Source: JAXMAR01 sp046350295
GTDB lineage: Bacteria; Planctomycetota; Planctomycetia; Gemmatales; Gemmataceae
Assembly (NCBI GenBank): GCA_046350295.1
Contig: JAXMAR010000003.1
Location: 124,001 to 188,000 of the forward strand
DNA length: 64,000 nucleotides
Direction: 5' to 3'
Position 1 is the stretch's first letter; the number at the start of each line of letters is the position of its first letter. Below the pieces are notes generated by a model. It did not search any database and was not told where the DNA came from. It saw only the letters and a list, made by a program, of their open reading frames with translations. Made by a program: the position numbers and the translations under genes. This document shows, piece by piece, positions 27,706 to 36,031 of the stretch.

Positions 27706-28722
27706 CTACGACTGCCAGCCCAGCAGGATAGGCAAATAATGCAGCGCCATGCAGTAGACGAACACCTGCGTTGCGACGAAGAGGATGATCATGAAGATCA
27801 GTTTCGGCCGGAACATGCGGGTGTACATCAAGTATAACTTGAGATCCATCATCGGACCAAGGACGAGAAAGGCGATCTTGGCGGCGGGGGGCAGGAACAT
27901 GCCGCCGCCGCTGGCGCCGATGGCCGCCGCCTGGGCGCTCTTGTCGAAGTTGGCGGCGACGAAGGCGTCCGCCTCGCTGCACAGGCAGAACAGCACCGCC
28001 ACCGCCATCATCAACAGGATCGAGATCGCCGGCGAACCCTTGAGGATGTCGCCGATGTCCGCCTGGTGAACGACGACGCGGCCGATCATCGCGATGGCGG
28101 CGCCGAGCACGAGGAAGGTCATGATCTCGACGAAGTCGTTAAGGGCGGTGGCGCTGATGCGATTGAAACGATCGAGCCAGCGGCCCTTGTCCACCGGGGC
28201 CTCGTCATCCGTCGCGTCCTGCTTGCGCAGGCCGGAGGCGACCTTCGGGTGCAACAGGTCGAGTCCCTGTTTGCGCCACATCGCCTCGACCATGCAAGCG
28301 GTGACGATGGCGACCAGGTAGCCTAGCCCGCAGCGAAGAAGGACGACGTTGAGCGGGCCGCCGTAAATGGCGAACTGCTCGTTTCCCTTGCCCGGATCGA
28401 AGGCGACATAGGTGCTGAGGATGACGACGACGTTGATGATCGGGCCGGCCAGCATGTAGGCGGCGCAGATGCTGAGCGGCAAACCCTTGCGCAACAGGCG
28501 CCGCATGACGACGATGATGCCGCACTCGCACATGGGGAAGACGATGCCCAGAAGGCCGCCGAGCATGATGCCGAGAAAGCGGTTGCTCGGGATGACCTTG
28601 GCCATCGCCTGCTGCGGCACGAACTCTTCGAGGAAGCCGGCGATGACGACGCCGAGCACGATGAATGGCAGCGCCTCGTAGATGATGGCGCTGAAGTCGC
28701 GGATCAGATCGGAGAAGTCCAC
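27706..28722 (-). CDS. DUF318/UPF0718-type permease (YcgR-like)
   Basis: 338 residues with about eight membrane segments. Typical family features are the conserved VFPMCECGIIVVMRRLLRKG, with its paired cysteines, and MLAGPIINVVVILSTYVAF. The C-terminal half repeats the pattern (FLCSEADAFVA near ALMMAVAVLFCL). Predicted inner-membrane transporter for a metal or oxyanion; paralogues act on arsenic compounds. The DUF1980 protein follows 82 bases downstream, the usual partner, and a ZnuB-like permease lies 34 bases upstream. Confidence 0.88.
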   Translation of the reverse strand: MDFSDLIRDFSAIIYEALPFIVLGVVIAGFLEEFVPQQAMAKVIPSNRFLGIMLGGLLGIVFPMCECGIIVVMRRLLRKGLPLSICAAYMLAGPIINVVVILSTYVAFDPGKGNEQFAIYGGPLNVVLLRCGLGYLVAIVTACMVEAMWRKQGLDLLHPKVASGLRKQDATDDEAPVDKGRWLDRFNRISATALNDFVEIMTFLVLGAAIAMIGRVVVHQADIGDILKGSPAISILLMMAVAVLFCLCSEADAFVAANFDKSAQAAAIGASGGGMFLPPAAKIAFLVLGPMMDLKLYLMYTRMFRPKLIFMIILFVATQVFVYCMALHYLPILLGWQS

Positions 28723-28756
28723 GCGATCATCCTATCGAAGTATGACGCGGTATCAC

Positions 28757-29713
28757 TCAGCGCCGGGCCCGTGCGCTCGCCACGAGCGCTAATACGAACG
28801 CCAGGCCGCCAAGGACCACGATTGTTCCGGAAACCCCAAAACGAATCGGCATCTGCGGGTTGGCCGGATCATAAATCTGGATTTCCCAGTTCAATACGAT
28901 CCCAAACACGCCGGAGAGAACGCTGATGAGCACCGAGTACCAGAAAAACTGGCGCAGATTACGGCTCATTAAGCTACTCGTGGCCGCCGGGACAATGAGC
29001 ATGCCGGTGATGAGCAAAACGCCGACGATCTGCACGCAGAGGTTGATGATCACCGCGAGCAGGCCGATGAAGGCGTAGTTAGCGAGCCTGACGGGCATCT
29101 GCCGCGAACGGGCCAGGCTGGTATTGAAGGTGCCGAAGACGAGCGGGTTGTAGAGGAACCAGAGGAACAGCAGCGTGGGGGGCAGGAGCAGGAGAAGCCA
29201 GACGATCTCCTCCGACGTGACCGTGACCGGGTTGCCGAAGATGAACTGCTCCAGGTTGAAGTAGGTCTTGCCACGGGCGGCTCGCTCGAAGATGCCCCCC
29301 AGGCCGACGGCGATGGCGAAGAATACGCCGATCACCGTGTCGCTCGACAGCCCCGTCTTCTCCCGGACATAGGCGATCAGAATGCCGATGCCGAGGCCGA
29401 AGAGGACCATGATGGTCGTGATCCAGCGGCGGAAGCTCTCGTCCCCCGCTCCGAGCGCGAGGCCGACGAGGAGGCCGATGGCGACGCCCGCGAAGGCGCA
29501 GTGGGCGAGGGCGTCGCTGAAGAAGGCCATGCGCGAGCCGACGACAATGGAGCCGAGGGCGCCGCACAGGAAGGTGACGATCAGCACCGCGAGCATGCTG
29601 CGGACGACGAAGTCGTTGGCGAGGAGGAAATCGGCCGGGAACAAGCTGTTGATGCCGGCGACGGCGTCGTCGAGCCAGCCGGCGAGAACGTTGATGAAGG
29701 CGAATGGCGCCAT
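28757..29713 (-). CDS. Zinc/manganese-type ABC transporter permease (ZnuB/TroC family)
   Basis: 318 residues with eight or so membrane segments. Family features: MLAVLIVTFLCGALGSIVVG, then the cytoplasmic-loop signature RMAFFSDALAHCAFAGVAIG (the EAA-like coupling motif), IAYVREKTGLSSDTVIGVFF, and VGVLLITGMLIVPAATSSLM. It would import Zn2+ or Mn2+ with a binding protein and ATPase, but neither is next to it: upstream is an aminotransferase and downstream the DUF318 permease. The 42-base AT-rich dyad at 29721-29764 ends eight bases before its start. Confidence 0.9.
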   Translation of the reverse strand: MAPFAFINVLAGWLDDAVAGINSLFPADFLLANDFVVRSMLAVLIVTFLCGALGSIVVGSRMAFFSDALAHCAFAGVAIGLLVGLALGAGDESFRRWITTIMVLFGLGIGILIAYVREKTGLSSDTVIGVFFAIAVGLGGIFERAARGKTYFNLEQFIFGNPVTVTSEEIVWLLLLLPPTLLFLWFLYNPLVFGTFNTSLARSRQMPVRLANYAFIGLLAVIINLCVQIVGVLLITGMLIVPAATSSLMSRNLRQFFWYSVLISVLSGVFGIVLNWEIQIYDPANPQMPIRFGVSGTIVVLGGLAFVLALVASARARR

Positions 29714-29720
29714 TTCGGTC

Positions 29721-29764
29721 GCAAATTGACAATTAGCAATTGCAAATTAGCAATTGACAATTGG
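29721..29764. promoter_or_regulatory. AT-rich direct and inverted repeats upstream of the metal-transport genes
   Basis: A 44-base AT-rich island in GC-rich surroundings. It contains the dyad CAATTGC-aaatta-GCAATTG (29737-29756) and repeated GCAAATT / CAATTAG / CAATTGAC words. It sits directly before the start of the minus-strand ABC permease gene. Operator or promoter is a possibility; a simple short-repeat duplication is the alternative. Confidence 0.4.
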
Positions 29765-29800
29765 GGGTTGGCTGTCGAGGTAGCGTCCCGTGCATGATCC

Positions 29801-31192
29801 TCACGCCAACGTAGGCTCTCGAACCAACGTACCCACCACGCGCCGCATTAGCTCCAGCGCTTCTTTAGCCTCCGCTAGACTGATCACGAGCGGCGGCGCG
29901 ATGCGGATCACCTTCTTGGAGAGCGGCCCGAGGAGGTGGATCCCTGTCTCCTTCTCGCCATGATAGCAGGCCAGCACGATGGCGTTGGCCCACTCCGGCG
30001 CCGTGCGGCCGGCGTGGTCTTTCGTCTCCACGCCCCAGACCATGCCCCCCTTCTCGCCGCGGACGTTTGCGATGATGGGCAATTCCTTGAGCCGGACCAG
30101 GCCCTCTTCGATGATTGCGGACGACCGGCGCGTGGCCGCGATCACGTCTTCGGCGGCGAACTCATCCAGCGTCGCGAGCACGGCGGCGCAGCACATCGGG
30201 TTGGCGCTCCAGGTGTCGGAGCCCTCGCCGTAGTCCAGACCGGCCATCAGGTCCGCCCGCCCCACCGCCGCCGCCACCGGCACGCCGTTGCCCAGACCTT
30301 TGCCCAAGACGACGAGGTCCGGCTCCAGGCCGTAGGTCTCGAACGCGAACATATCGCCGGTGCGGCCGAAGTTCGATTGCACCTCGTCGAGGATGAAGAC
30401 GATGTCATTCTCGCGGCAAAAGGCCTGCGCCATTTGCAGGAATTCCTTGGGCGGATGGTACGACCCGCCGCCGCCGAGGTAGGGCTCGGTGATGAAGACG
30501 CCGAGCTTGCGGCCGAATTGCGTCTTGAGCGCCTCCAGCTCGCGGCGATAGGGAGCGGCGTCGAACGGCTTGCCGCGCATGGCGACGTCCTGGCATTCCG
30601 CCATGGGAAAGCTGACGAAGCGGACGCGCGGGTCGCGCTCGCGGTCGGTCTCGCTGCCGGTGCAGGCGCCGGCGAGCCCCTTCTTGCCATGAAAGCCAAA
30701 GCGCGTGGCGACGATCATGTCGCGGTTGCGGTCGCGCGCCATCGCGATCCAGAGCGCCTTCTGAATGGCCTCGGAGCCGGAGGCCGCCCACATGACCTGC
30801 TCGAGACGCTTGCCGCCCGGCCGGCCTTTCAAGACATCGACGAGGCGGCGCGTCGCGGCGGTCTCGACTTCGGTGACGGCGTTGTAAGCGGTGAGAGAGC
30901 ACGCGCTGAAGAAGGCGCCCGGCGCGGTCCATGGCTGTCCGGTCCAGCCCATGTACTCGACGAAGCGCTTCATCCAGCGCGACGGGTTGTGGCCCAGGTT
31001 GCTGACGAGGACGCCCGAGGAGAAGTCAAAGAGCTTCTTACCTTCGGGAGTCCAGTGATAGACTCCGCTGCTCCTGTGCAGGACGGCCTGCGACGGCGTG
31101 AAGGTGCGCAGGCTGCGCGGCTCGAACTTGGCCACCAGATCGCGCTGCTCGTTCGACGCTTTTTCTCGCGCGTGGTGCAATGGCGCCGTCAT
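29801..31192 (-). CDS. Class III PLP-dependent aminotransferase
   Basis: 463 residues from the ATG at 31192; the longer open frame upstream runs through a hairpin repeat and is not coding. Family markers: AASGSEAIQKALWIAMARDR (PLP phosphate contact), ATRFGFHGKKGLAGA, FILDEVQSNFGRTGDMFAFE (the Asp that holds the pyridine nitrogen), and LVVLGKGLGNGVPVAAAVG with the PLP lysine. N-terminal GVYHWTPEGKKLFDFSSGVL is typical. It may act on ornithine, 4-aminobutyrate or a related omega-amine; the substrate cannot be decided. It lies between mdh and the metal-transport genes on the same strand. Confidence 0.9.
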   Translation of the reverse strand: MTAPLHHAREKASNEQRDLVAKFEPRSLRTFTPSQAVLHRSSGVYHWTPEGKKLFDFSSGVLVSNLGHNPSRWMKRFVEYMGWTGQPWTAPGAFFSACSLTAYNAVTEVETAATRRLVDVLKGRPGGKRLEQVMWAASGSEAIQKALWIAMARDRNRDMIVATRFGFHGKKGLAGACTGSETDRERDPRVRFVSFPMAECQDVAMRGKPFDAAPYRRELEALKTQFGRKLGVFITEPYLGGGGSYHPPKEFLQMAQAFCRENDIVFILDEVQSNFGRTGDMFAFETYGLEPDLVVLGKGLGNGVPVAAAVGRADLMAGLDYGEGSDTWSANPMCCAAVLATLDEFAAEDVIAATRRSSAIIEEGLVRLKELPIIANVRGEKGGMVWGVETKDHAGRTAPEWANAIVLACYHGEKETGIHLLGPLSKKVIRIAPPLVISLAEAKEALELMRRVVGTLVREPTLA

Positions 31193-31207
31193 GAGATCTT
31201 CCGGTCG

Positions 31208-31260
31208 GAGCCGGAAGCGTAAGCGACGGTTCGGACTGACCTCGCTTACGCTTTCGGCTC
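31208..31260. repeat. 18-base-stem hairpin between mdh and aminotransferase
   Basis: The arm GAGCCGGAAGCGTAAGCG (31208-31225) pairs with CGCTTACGCTTTCGGCTC (31243-31260) with one mismatch. It lies between the mdh stop (31267) and the aminotransferase start (31192). The form suits a dispersed REP-like element or a processing/termination hairpin; no T-run follows. Confidence 0.75.
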
Positions 31261-31266
31261 GGATTG

Positions 31267-32261
31267 TCATGTTTTCAACAGGTCCTTCACCGCGTCGTCG
31301 CGTTCCTCTTCCAGTTCCTTGAGCGTGATCTGAAACTTCTGCCGCCCGAACGTGTCCAGCTTCAACCCTTCGACGGCGCGGAAGTTCCCCTTGCCGTCCG
31401 CCTGGCTGGGATAGTTGAAGACGAGACCGGCCGGGACGCCGTATTCCCTTGGCAACCATGGCGACGCTGACCCAGTCACCGCCGGCGGTCGGCTGCAGCC
31501 AGCTCTTTGGCGTGATCGAGAGCCGCCGTTCGCCGCCGACAGCCGCCGGAGCTGGAGCCGCGCGCCTTGATGACGGCGGCGCCGCGGTTCTGCACTTGCG
31601 GCACGAACGTGTTCTCGAGCCAGGCGCGGTCGGTGATCGCCTCGGTGGCGGGTTTGCCCTTGATCCTGGCGTTGGTGAAGTCCGGGTATTGCGTGTTGGA
31701 GTGGTTGCCCCAGATGGTGACGCAGGTCACGTCCGCATTGCCGACGCCCGCCTTTTTCGCCAGCGCACTGCGGGCCCGGTTGTGGTCGAGCCGCGTCATC
31801 GCCGTCCAGCGGTCGGCGGGAATATCGCGACCATTGTTGTAGGCGACCAGGCAGTTGGTGTTGCACGGGTTGCCGACGACCAGAATGCGCACGTCGCTCG
31901 CCGCGTTCTTCGCGAGCGCCTGCCCCTGGCCGACGAAGATTTCGCCGTTGATGCCGAGCAGCTCCTTGCGCTCCATGCCTGCCTTGCGGGGGAAGGAGCC
32001 GACGAGGAGGGCGTAGTTGACGTCTTTGAAGGCGCGGGCGGGGTCATCGGTGGTGACGACACTGTCGAGCGTGGGGAAGCCGCAGTCGTCCAGCTCCATG
32101 GCGACGCCTTCGAGGCTCGGCATGGCCGGCGTGATCTCGAGCAGGTGCAGGACGACCTTGGTGTTGGGGCCGAAGATCTCGCCGGACGCGAGGCGGCCGA
32201 GCATGGCGTAGGCGACCTGGCCGGCGGCGCCGGTGACGGCGACGCGAACAGTGTTTGGCAT
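31267..32261 (-). CDS. mdh: Malate dehydrogenase, four frameshifts in C-terminal quarter
   Basis: NAD-dependent malate-oxaloacetate interconversion. The ATG at 32261 has TAGGAG eight bases upstream. Visible: VTGAAGQVAYAMLGRLASGE (nucleotide fold), HLLEITPAMPSLEGVAMELD, LVVGNPCNTNCLVAYNNGRD, MTRLDHNRARSALA (substrate arginine), CVTIWGNHSNTQYPDFTNA (catalytic His). From about 31560 to 31440 the family-typical text jumps frame four times (GGDWVSVAMVAKG, EYGVPAGLVFNYPSQADGKG) before the clean ending EEERDDAVKDLLKT. These are in the same class (group 2, cytosolic-type) as planctomycete and eukaryotic cytosolic MDH. Confidence 0.88.
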
Positions 32262-32487
32262 TGGTTTACTCCTATTGCTTGGGGCGAGCCACGCGGCCTG
32301 AGCCGCAAGGGCTTTTGATTCGTTTTCGATCACGAGGCGCCTCAGGGCGGATAGCGCCGGTCCGCGCGAGTCTCTCGCCAGGGGCGGCTTGCAGACATAA
32401 CCTAATTCTTAGCGATGCAAGGCAATCCCGGCTAACGAACGGCCCGCGCGGATCCGCTTTCCGGCCGGTTTCATCGAGGAGAAGGCA

Positions 32488-33537
32488 ATGGTCAAGATCG
32501 GCATCAACGGCTTCGGCCGCATCGGGCGTCTGGTGTTTCGGGCGATGGTGGAGCAGGGTCTTTTGGGCAAGAGCATCGACGTGGTCGCGGTCAATGATCT
32601 CGTTCCCGCCGATAACCTGGCCTATCTGCTCAAGTACGACTCGACGCAAGGCCGTTTCAAGGGGACGGTGACAAGCGAGAAATCGAAGCCCGACCTAGCC
32701 GAGGACGACGTGCTGGTTGTCGATGGGCGCAAGATCAAATGCCTCGCGGTCAAGGAGGGCCCGGCCGCGTTGCCGTGGAAGTCGCTGGGCGTCGAATACG
32801 TCGTCGAATCGACCGGCCTGTTCACCGACGCGGAGAAGGCGAAGGGGCACATCGCCGCCGGGGCCCGCAAAGTCATCATCTCGGCGCCCGCGAAGAATGA
32901 GGACATCACGATCGTCATGGGGGTCAACGACGAGAAGTACGACCCGGCCAAGCACGCCATCATCAGCAACGCGAGCTGCACCACGAACTGTCTCGCCCCT
33001 GTCGTCCACGTCCTGCTCAAGGAGGGTTTCGGCATCGACGAGGGCCTGATGACGACCGTCCACAGCTACACGGCGACGCAGAAGACCGTCGACGGCCCCT
33101 CCAAGAAGGACTGGAAAGGCGGCCGCTCCGCCGCCATCAACATCATCCCGTCGACGACGGGGGCGGCCAAGGCGGTCGGACTGGCGATCCCGGAGGTGAA
33201 GGGGAAGCTGACGGGCATGTCGTTTCGCGTGCCGACGCCGACGGTGTCGGTGGTCGACCTGACGGTGAAGACGGTGAAGCAGACGAGCTACAAGGAAATC
33301 TGCGCGGCGATGAAGAAGGCGAGCGAGACCTACCTCAAAGGCATCCTCGCCTACACGGAGGACGAGGTCGTTTCGAGCGACTTCATCCACGACGAGCACT
33401 CGAGCATCTTCGACGCCGGCTCGGGCATCGAGCTCAACAGCAAGTTCTTCAAGCTCATCAGCTGGTACGACAACGAGTGGGGCTACTCGCACCGCTGCGT
33501 CGACCTGGTTCGCTACATGATCGGGCGCGAGAAATAG
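32488..33537 (+). CDS. gap: Glyceraldehyde-3-phosphate dehydrogenase, type I
   Basis: Converts glyceraldehyde-3-phosphate to 1,3-bisphosphoglycerate with NAD+. 349 residues. GINGFGRIGRLVFRAM at 5-20 binds NAD, the catalytic C164 is in ISNASCTTNCLAP, and SWYDNEWGYSHR is near the end. GAGGAGAAGGCA precedes the ATG. It is followed by pgk, the next step of glycolysis, across a spacer with four repeat copies. Confidence 0.97.
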   Translation: MVKIGINGFGRIGRLVFRAMVEQGLLGKSIDVVAVNDLVPADNLAYLLKYDSTQGRFKGTVTSEKSKPDLAEDDVLVVDGRKIKCLAVKEGPAALPWKSLGVEYVVESTGLFTDAEKAKGHIAAGARKVIISAPAKNEDITIVMGVNDEKYDPAKHAIISNASCTTNCLAPVVHVLLKEGFGIDEGLMTTVHSYTATQKTVDGPSKKDWKGGRSAAINIIPSTTGAAKAVGLAIPEVKGKLTGMSFRVPTPTVSVVDLTVKTVKQTSYKEICAAMKKASETYLKGILAYTEDEVVSSDFIHDEHSSIFDAGSGIELNSKFFKLISWYDNEWGYSHRCVDLVRYMIGREK

Positions 33538-33544
33538 GCGCCGC

Positions 33545-33729
33545 GGGTGGCATGCTTTTGCGGATCCCGACAAGGCTCGTGGCAAGGCCGGCTCACACCG
33601 CACAAGCATGCTCGACGACATCCACAGCCGGGAAACTCTGCGCCGTCTGAGGGTAGGGCCAAGCATGCCTTTGCGGTGTCGGCCGAAGGTTCAACGAGCC
33701 CTGATAGGACCCGCAAAGGCACGCCACCC
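33545..33729. repeat. Two paired REP-like inverted elements between gap and pgk
   Basis: Four related segments alternate in orientation: GGGTGGCATGCTTTTGCGG (33545-33563, forward), CCGCACAAGCATGC (33598-33611, reverse), AAGCATGCCTTTGCGG (33661-33676, forward) and CCGCAAAGGCACGCCACCC (33711-33729, reverse). Each neighbouring pair can form a hairpin, and the outermost pair can also join. This is the arrangement of a BIME-type element. Confidence 0.78.
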
Positions 33730-33757
33730 GGCGCGTTGCCGACCTTGAGGAACAACC

Positions 33758-35029
33758 ATGGCCAAACTATCCATCGACCGCCTCGACATGCAGGGCAAGC
33801 GCGTCGTCATGCGCGTCGATTTCAACGTGCCGCAGGACAAGGCGACCGGCGCGATCACCAACACGCAGCGCATCGAAGCGGCGTTGCCGACGATCCGCTA
33901 CGCCCTCGACCACGGCGCCTCGGTCGTTCTGCTCAGCCATCTGGGGCGGCCGGACGGGGAGCGCAAGCCGAAGTACAGCCTCAAGCCGGTGGCGGAGAAG
34001 ACGGCGCAGCTTCTCGGCCGGCCGGTCAAGTTCCTCGATGATTGCGTCGGCCCCGAGGTCGAGAAGGTGTGCGCCGATCTCAAACCCGGGGAGGTCGCGC
34101 TCCTGGAGAACGTCCGCTTCCATGTCGAGGAGGAAGGGAAGATCAAGGACGAGAAGACGAAGGAGGTCAAAAAGCAGGCGAGCAAGGAGGAGATCGAGAA
34201 GTTCCGCGCCTCGCTCTCGAGGCTGGGCGATATCTACGTCAATGACGCCTTCGGCACGGCGCACCGTGCCCATAGCAGCGTCGTCGGCATCAAGCTGCCG
34301 ATCCGCGCTTCCGGCTTCCTCATGAAGAAGGAGCTGGACGCCTTCGATCAGGTGCTGCACAATCCGAAGCGGCCGCTGCTCGCGATCCTGGGCGGGGCGA
34401 AGGTGGCGGACAAGATCCAGCTCATCGAGAACCTGATCGACAAGGCGAACGACATCATCATCGGCGGCGGCATGGCGTACACGTTCCTGAAGGTGCTGAA
34501 CGGAATGGAGATCGGCGGCTCGATCTTCGATTCCAAGGGGCCGGAGATCGTGCCGCGCGTGATGGAGAAGGCGAAGGCCAAGGGCGTGTCGATTCATCTG
34601 CCGGTCGATTTCCGCATCATCGACAAGTTCGATTTCGAGAAGAAGAAGCCGGCGCCAGGGGCCCAGATCAAGGTCGTCAGCGCGAAGGAAGGCATCCCGG
34701 CCGGCTGGGAGGGACTGGATTGCGGGCCGGAGTCGATCCGCAAGTTTCGCGACGTGGTGGCGAAAGCGGGTACCGTTATCTGGAACGGGCCGGTCGGCGT
34801 CTTCGAAGCGGCGGAGTTTGCGGCCGGGACGCAGGAGGTGCTGAACGCGGTTGTGGAGGCGACCAAGCGCGGCGCGGTCACCGTCATCGGCGGCGGCGAC
34901 ACGGCGACTGCCGCGGCGAAGTTCGGGGCCGAGGACAAGGTGACACACGTGTCGACCGGGGGCGGGGCGTCGCTGGAGTTGCTAGAGGGCAAGGAGTTGC
35001 CGGGCATCGCGGCGCTTTCCGGCGCGTAA
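33758..35029 (+). CDS. pgk: Phosphoglycerate kinase
   Basis: Transfers phosphate from 1,3-bisphosphoglycerate to ADP. 423 residues. N-terminal RVDFNVPQDKATGAITNTQR, LLSHLGRPDG, the substrate region LENVRFHVEEEGK, and the C-terminal IGGGDTATAAAKFG are all recognisable. A Lys/Glu-rich insertion at about 124-148 (after RFHVEEEG) lengthens the N-domain, as in several planctomycete and eukaryotic enzymes. An upstream GAGGAACAACC is close to the ATG. Followed by accD. Confidence 0.97.
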   Translation: MAKLSIDRLDMQGKRVVMRVDFNVPQDKATGAITNTQRIEAALPTIRYALDHGASVVLLSHLGRPDGERKPKYSLKPVAEKTAQLLGRPVKFLDDCVGPEVEKVCADLKPGEVALLENVRFHVEEEGKIKDEKTKEVKKQASKEEIEKFRASLSRLGDIYVNDAFGTAHRAHSSVVGIKLPIRASGFLMKKELDAFDQVLHNPKRPLLAILGGAKVADKIQLIENLIDKANDIIIGGGMAYTFLKVLNGMEIGGSIFDSKGPEIVPRVMEKAKAKGVSIHLPVDFRIIDKFDFEKKKPAPGAQIKVVSAKEGIPAGWEGLDCGPESIRKFRDVVAKAGTVIWNGPVGVFEAAEFAAGTQEVLNAVVEATKRGAVTVIGGGDTATAAAKFGAEDKVTHVSTGGGASLELLEGKELPGIAALSGA

Positions 35030-35103
35030 GTTCCCTCTTGACCGATCCCCTAACAGCGATTGAGATAAAGGACAACCAACCCGTGACCAGGATCGCCGGT
35101 TCC

Positions 35104-35928
35104 ATGACCAATCCCCGAGGCGCCATGGCGAAGAAGGGCGTGCCCGAAGGGCTGTGGATTCGTTGTCCGCAGTGCAAGGCGGCGCTGTTCAAGAAAGAGG
35201 TGGAATCGCGCTTCAACGTCTGCCCCGAGTGCGAGCACCATTTTTACGTCCCGGCCCGCGAGCGCATCAAGCAACTCCTGGACGAGGACAGCTTCGAGGA
35301 ATGGTTCCCGGACCTTCAGCCGCGCGACGCCCTGGGCTTCAACGACCGCATCCTTTATAGCCAGCGCATCAAGGCGGAGCAGGCCAAGACGGGGCTGCCC
35401 GACGCGGCGATCGTCGGCCGCGGCCACATCCGCGGCCGATCCGTGGTCCTGTGCGTGACCGATTTCGCGTTCATGGCCGGGAGCATGGGCTCGGTGGTCG
35501 GCGAGAAGCTGGCGCGGGCGACCGAGGAGGCGACGCGGCTGATGCTGCCGCTGGTCATCATTTCCGGTTCCGGCGGCGGAGCGCGGATGCAGGAGGGCAT
35601 CCTGTCGCTGATGCAGATGGCGAAGGTTTCGGCCGCTCTCGCGCGGTATGATCAAGCAGGAGGCCTTTACCTCTCCATCCTCACCAACCCGACAATGGGG
35701 GGCGTGGCCGCCAGCTTCGCGTTCCAGGGGGACATCACGTTGGCCGAGCCGGGCGCCCTGATCGGCTTCGCCGGCAAGCGAACCATCTGGAACACGGTGC
35801 GGCTCGAGCTGCCGGAGGGCTTTCAGACGAGCGAATTCCTTTTGGAGCACGGCTTCATCGACCGTATCGTTCACCGCAGGGATTTGCGCACCGAGGTCGC
35901 GCGCCTGATCGATTACTGCGAACATTGA
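35104..35928 (+). CDS. accD: Acetyl-CoA carboxylase carboxyltransferase subunit beta
   Basis: Forms malonyl-CoA with AccA (not in the window), the first step of fatty acid synthesis. A zinc ribbon (CPQC and CPEC, spacing 15) follows a short N-terminus, PEGLWIRCPQCKAALFKKEV. The carboxyltransferase domain has VTDFAFMAGSMGSVVGEKLA, IISGSGGGARMQEGILSLMQ and LTNPTMGGVAASFAFQGDI. The start is uncertain: GTG 35083, ATG 35104 and ATG 35125 are all in frame; 35104 is a compromise. 274 residues from there. It is probably part of the gap-pgk transcription unit. Confidence 0.93.
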   Translation: MTNPRGAMAKKGVPEGLWIRCPQCKAALFKKEVESRFNVCPECEHHFYVPARERIKQLLDEDSFEEWFPDLQPRDALGFNDRILYSQRIKAEQAKTGLPDAAIVGRGHIRGRSVVLCVTDFAFMAGSMGSVVGEKLARATEEATRLMLPLVIISGSGGGARMQEGILSLMQMAKVSAALARYDQAGGLYLSILTNPTMGGVAASFAFQGDITLAEPGALIGFAGKRTIWNTVRLELPEGFQTSEFLLEHGFIDRIVHRRDLRTEVARLIDYCEH

Positions 35929-35930
35929 GG

Positions 35931-35984
35931 TAGCCGCAGGCTTTAGCCTGCGTAGGAGAGTTCTAAAGCCTGCGGCTAAAAAAA
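35931..35984. repeat. REP-like hairpin after accD
   Basis: TAGCCGCAGGCTTTAG (35931-35946) and its exact complement CTAAAGCCTGCGGCTA (35963-35978), with a 16-base loop and an A-run after. The T-run is on the wrong side for a plus-strand terminator. The short palindromic words suit a dispersed planctomycete intergenic repeat. Confidence 0.75.
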
Positions 35985-36031
35985 GGTTGCAAAGCGCCAA
36001 CCCGCGCCAATAACACACGTCGATTCATACC

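Noticed and set aside
31193..31459. Longer N-terminus for the aminotransferase
   Set aside because: The extension runs through the 18-base-stem hairpin and the end of mdh in a wrong frame; the family begins near MTAPLHHAREK.
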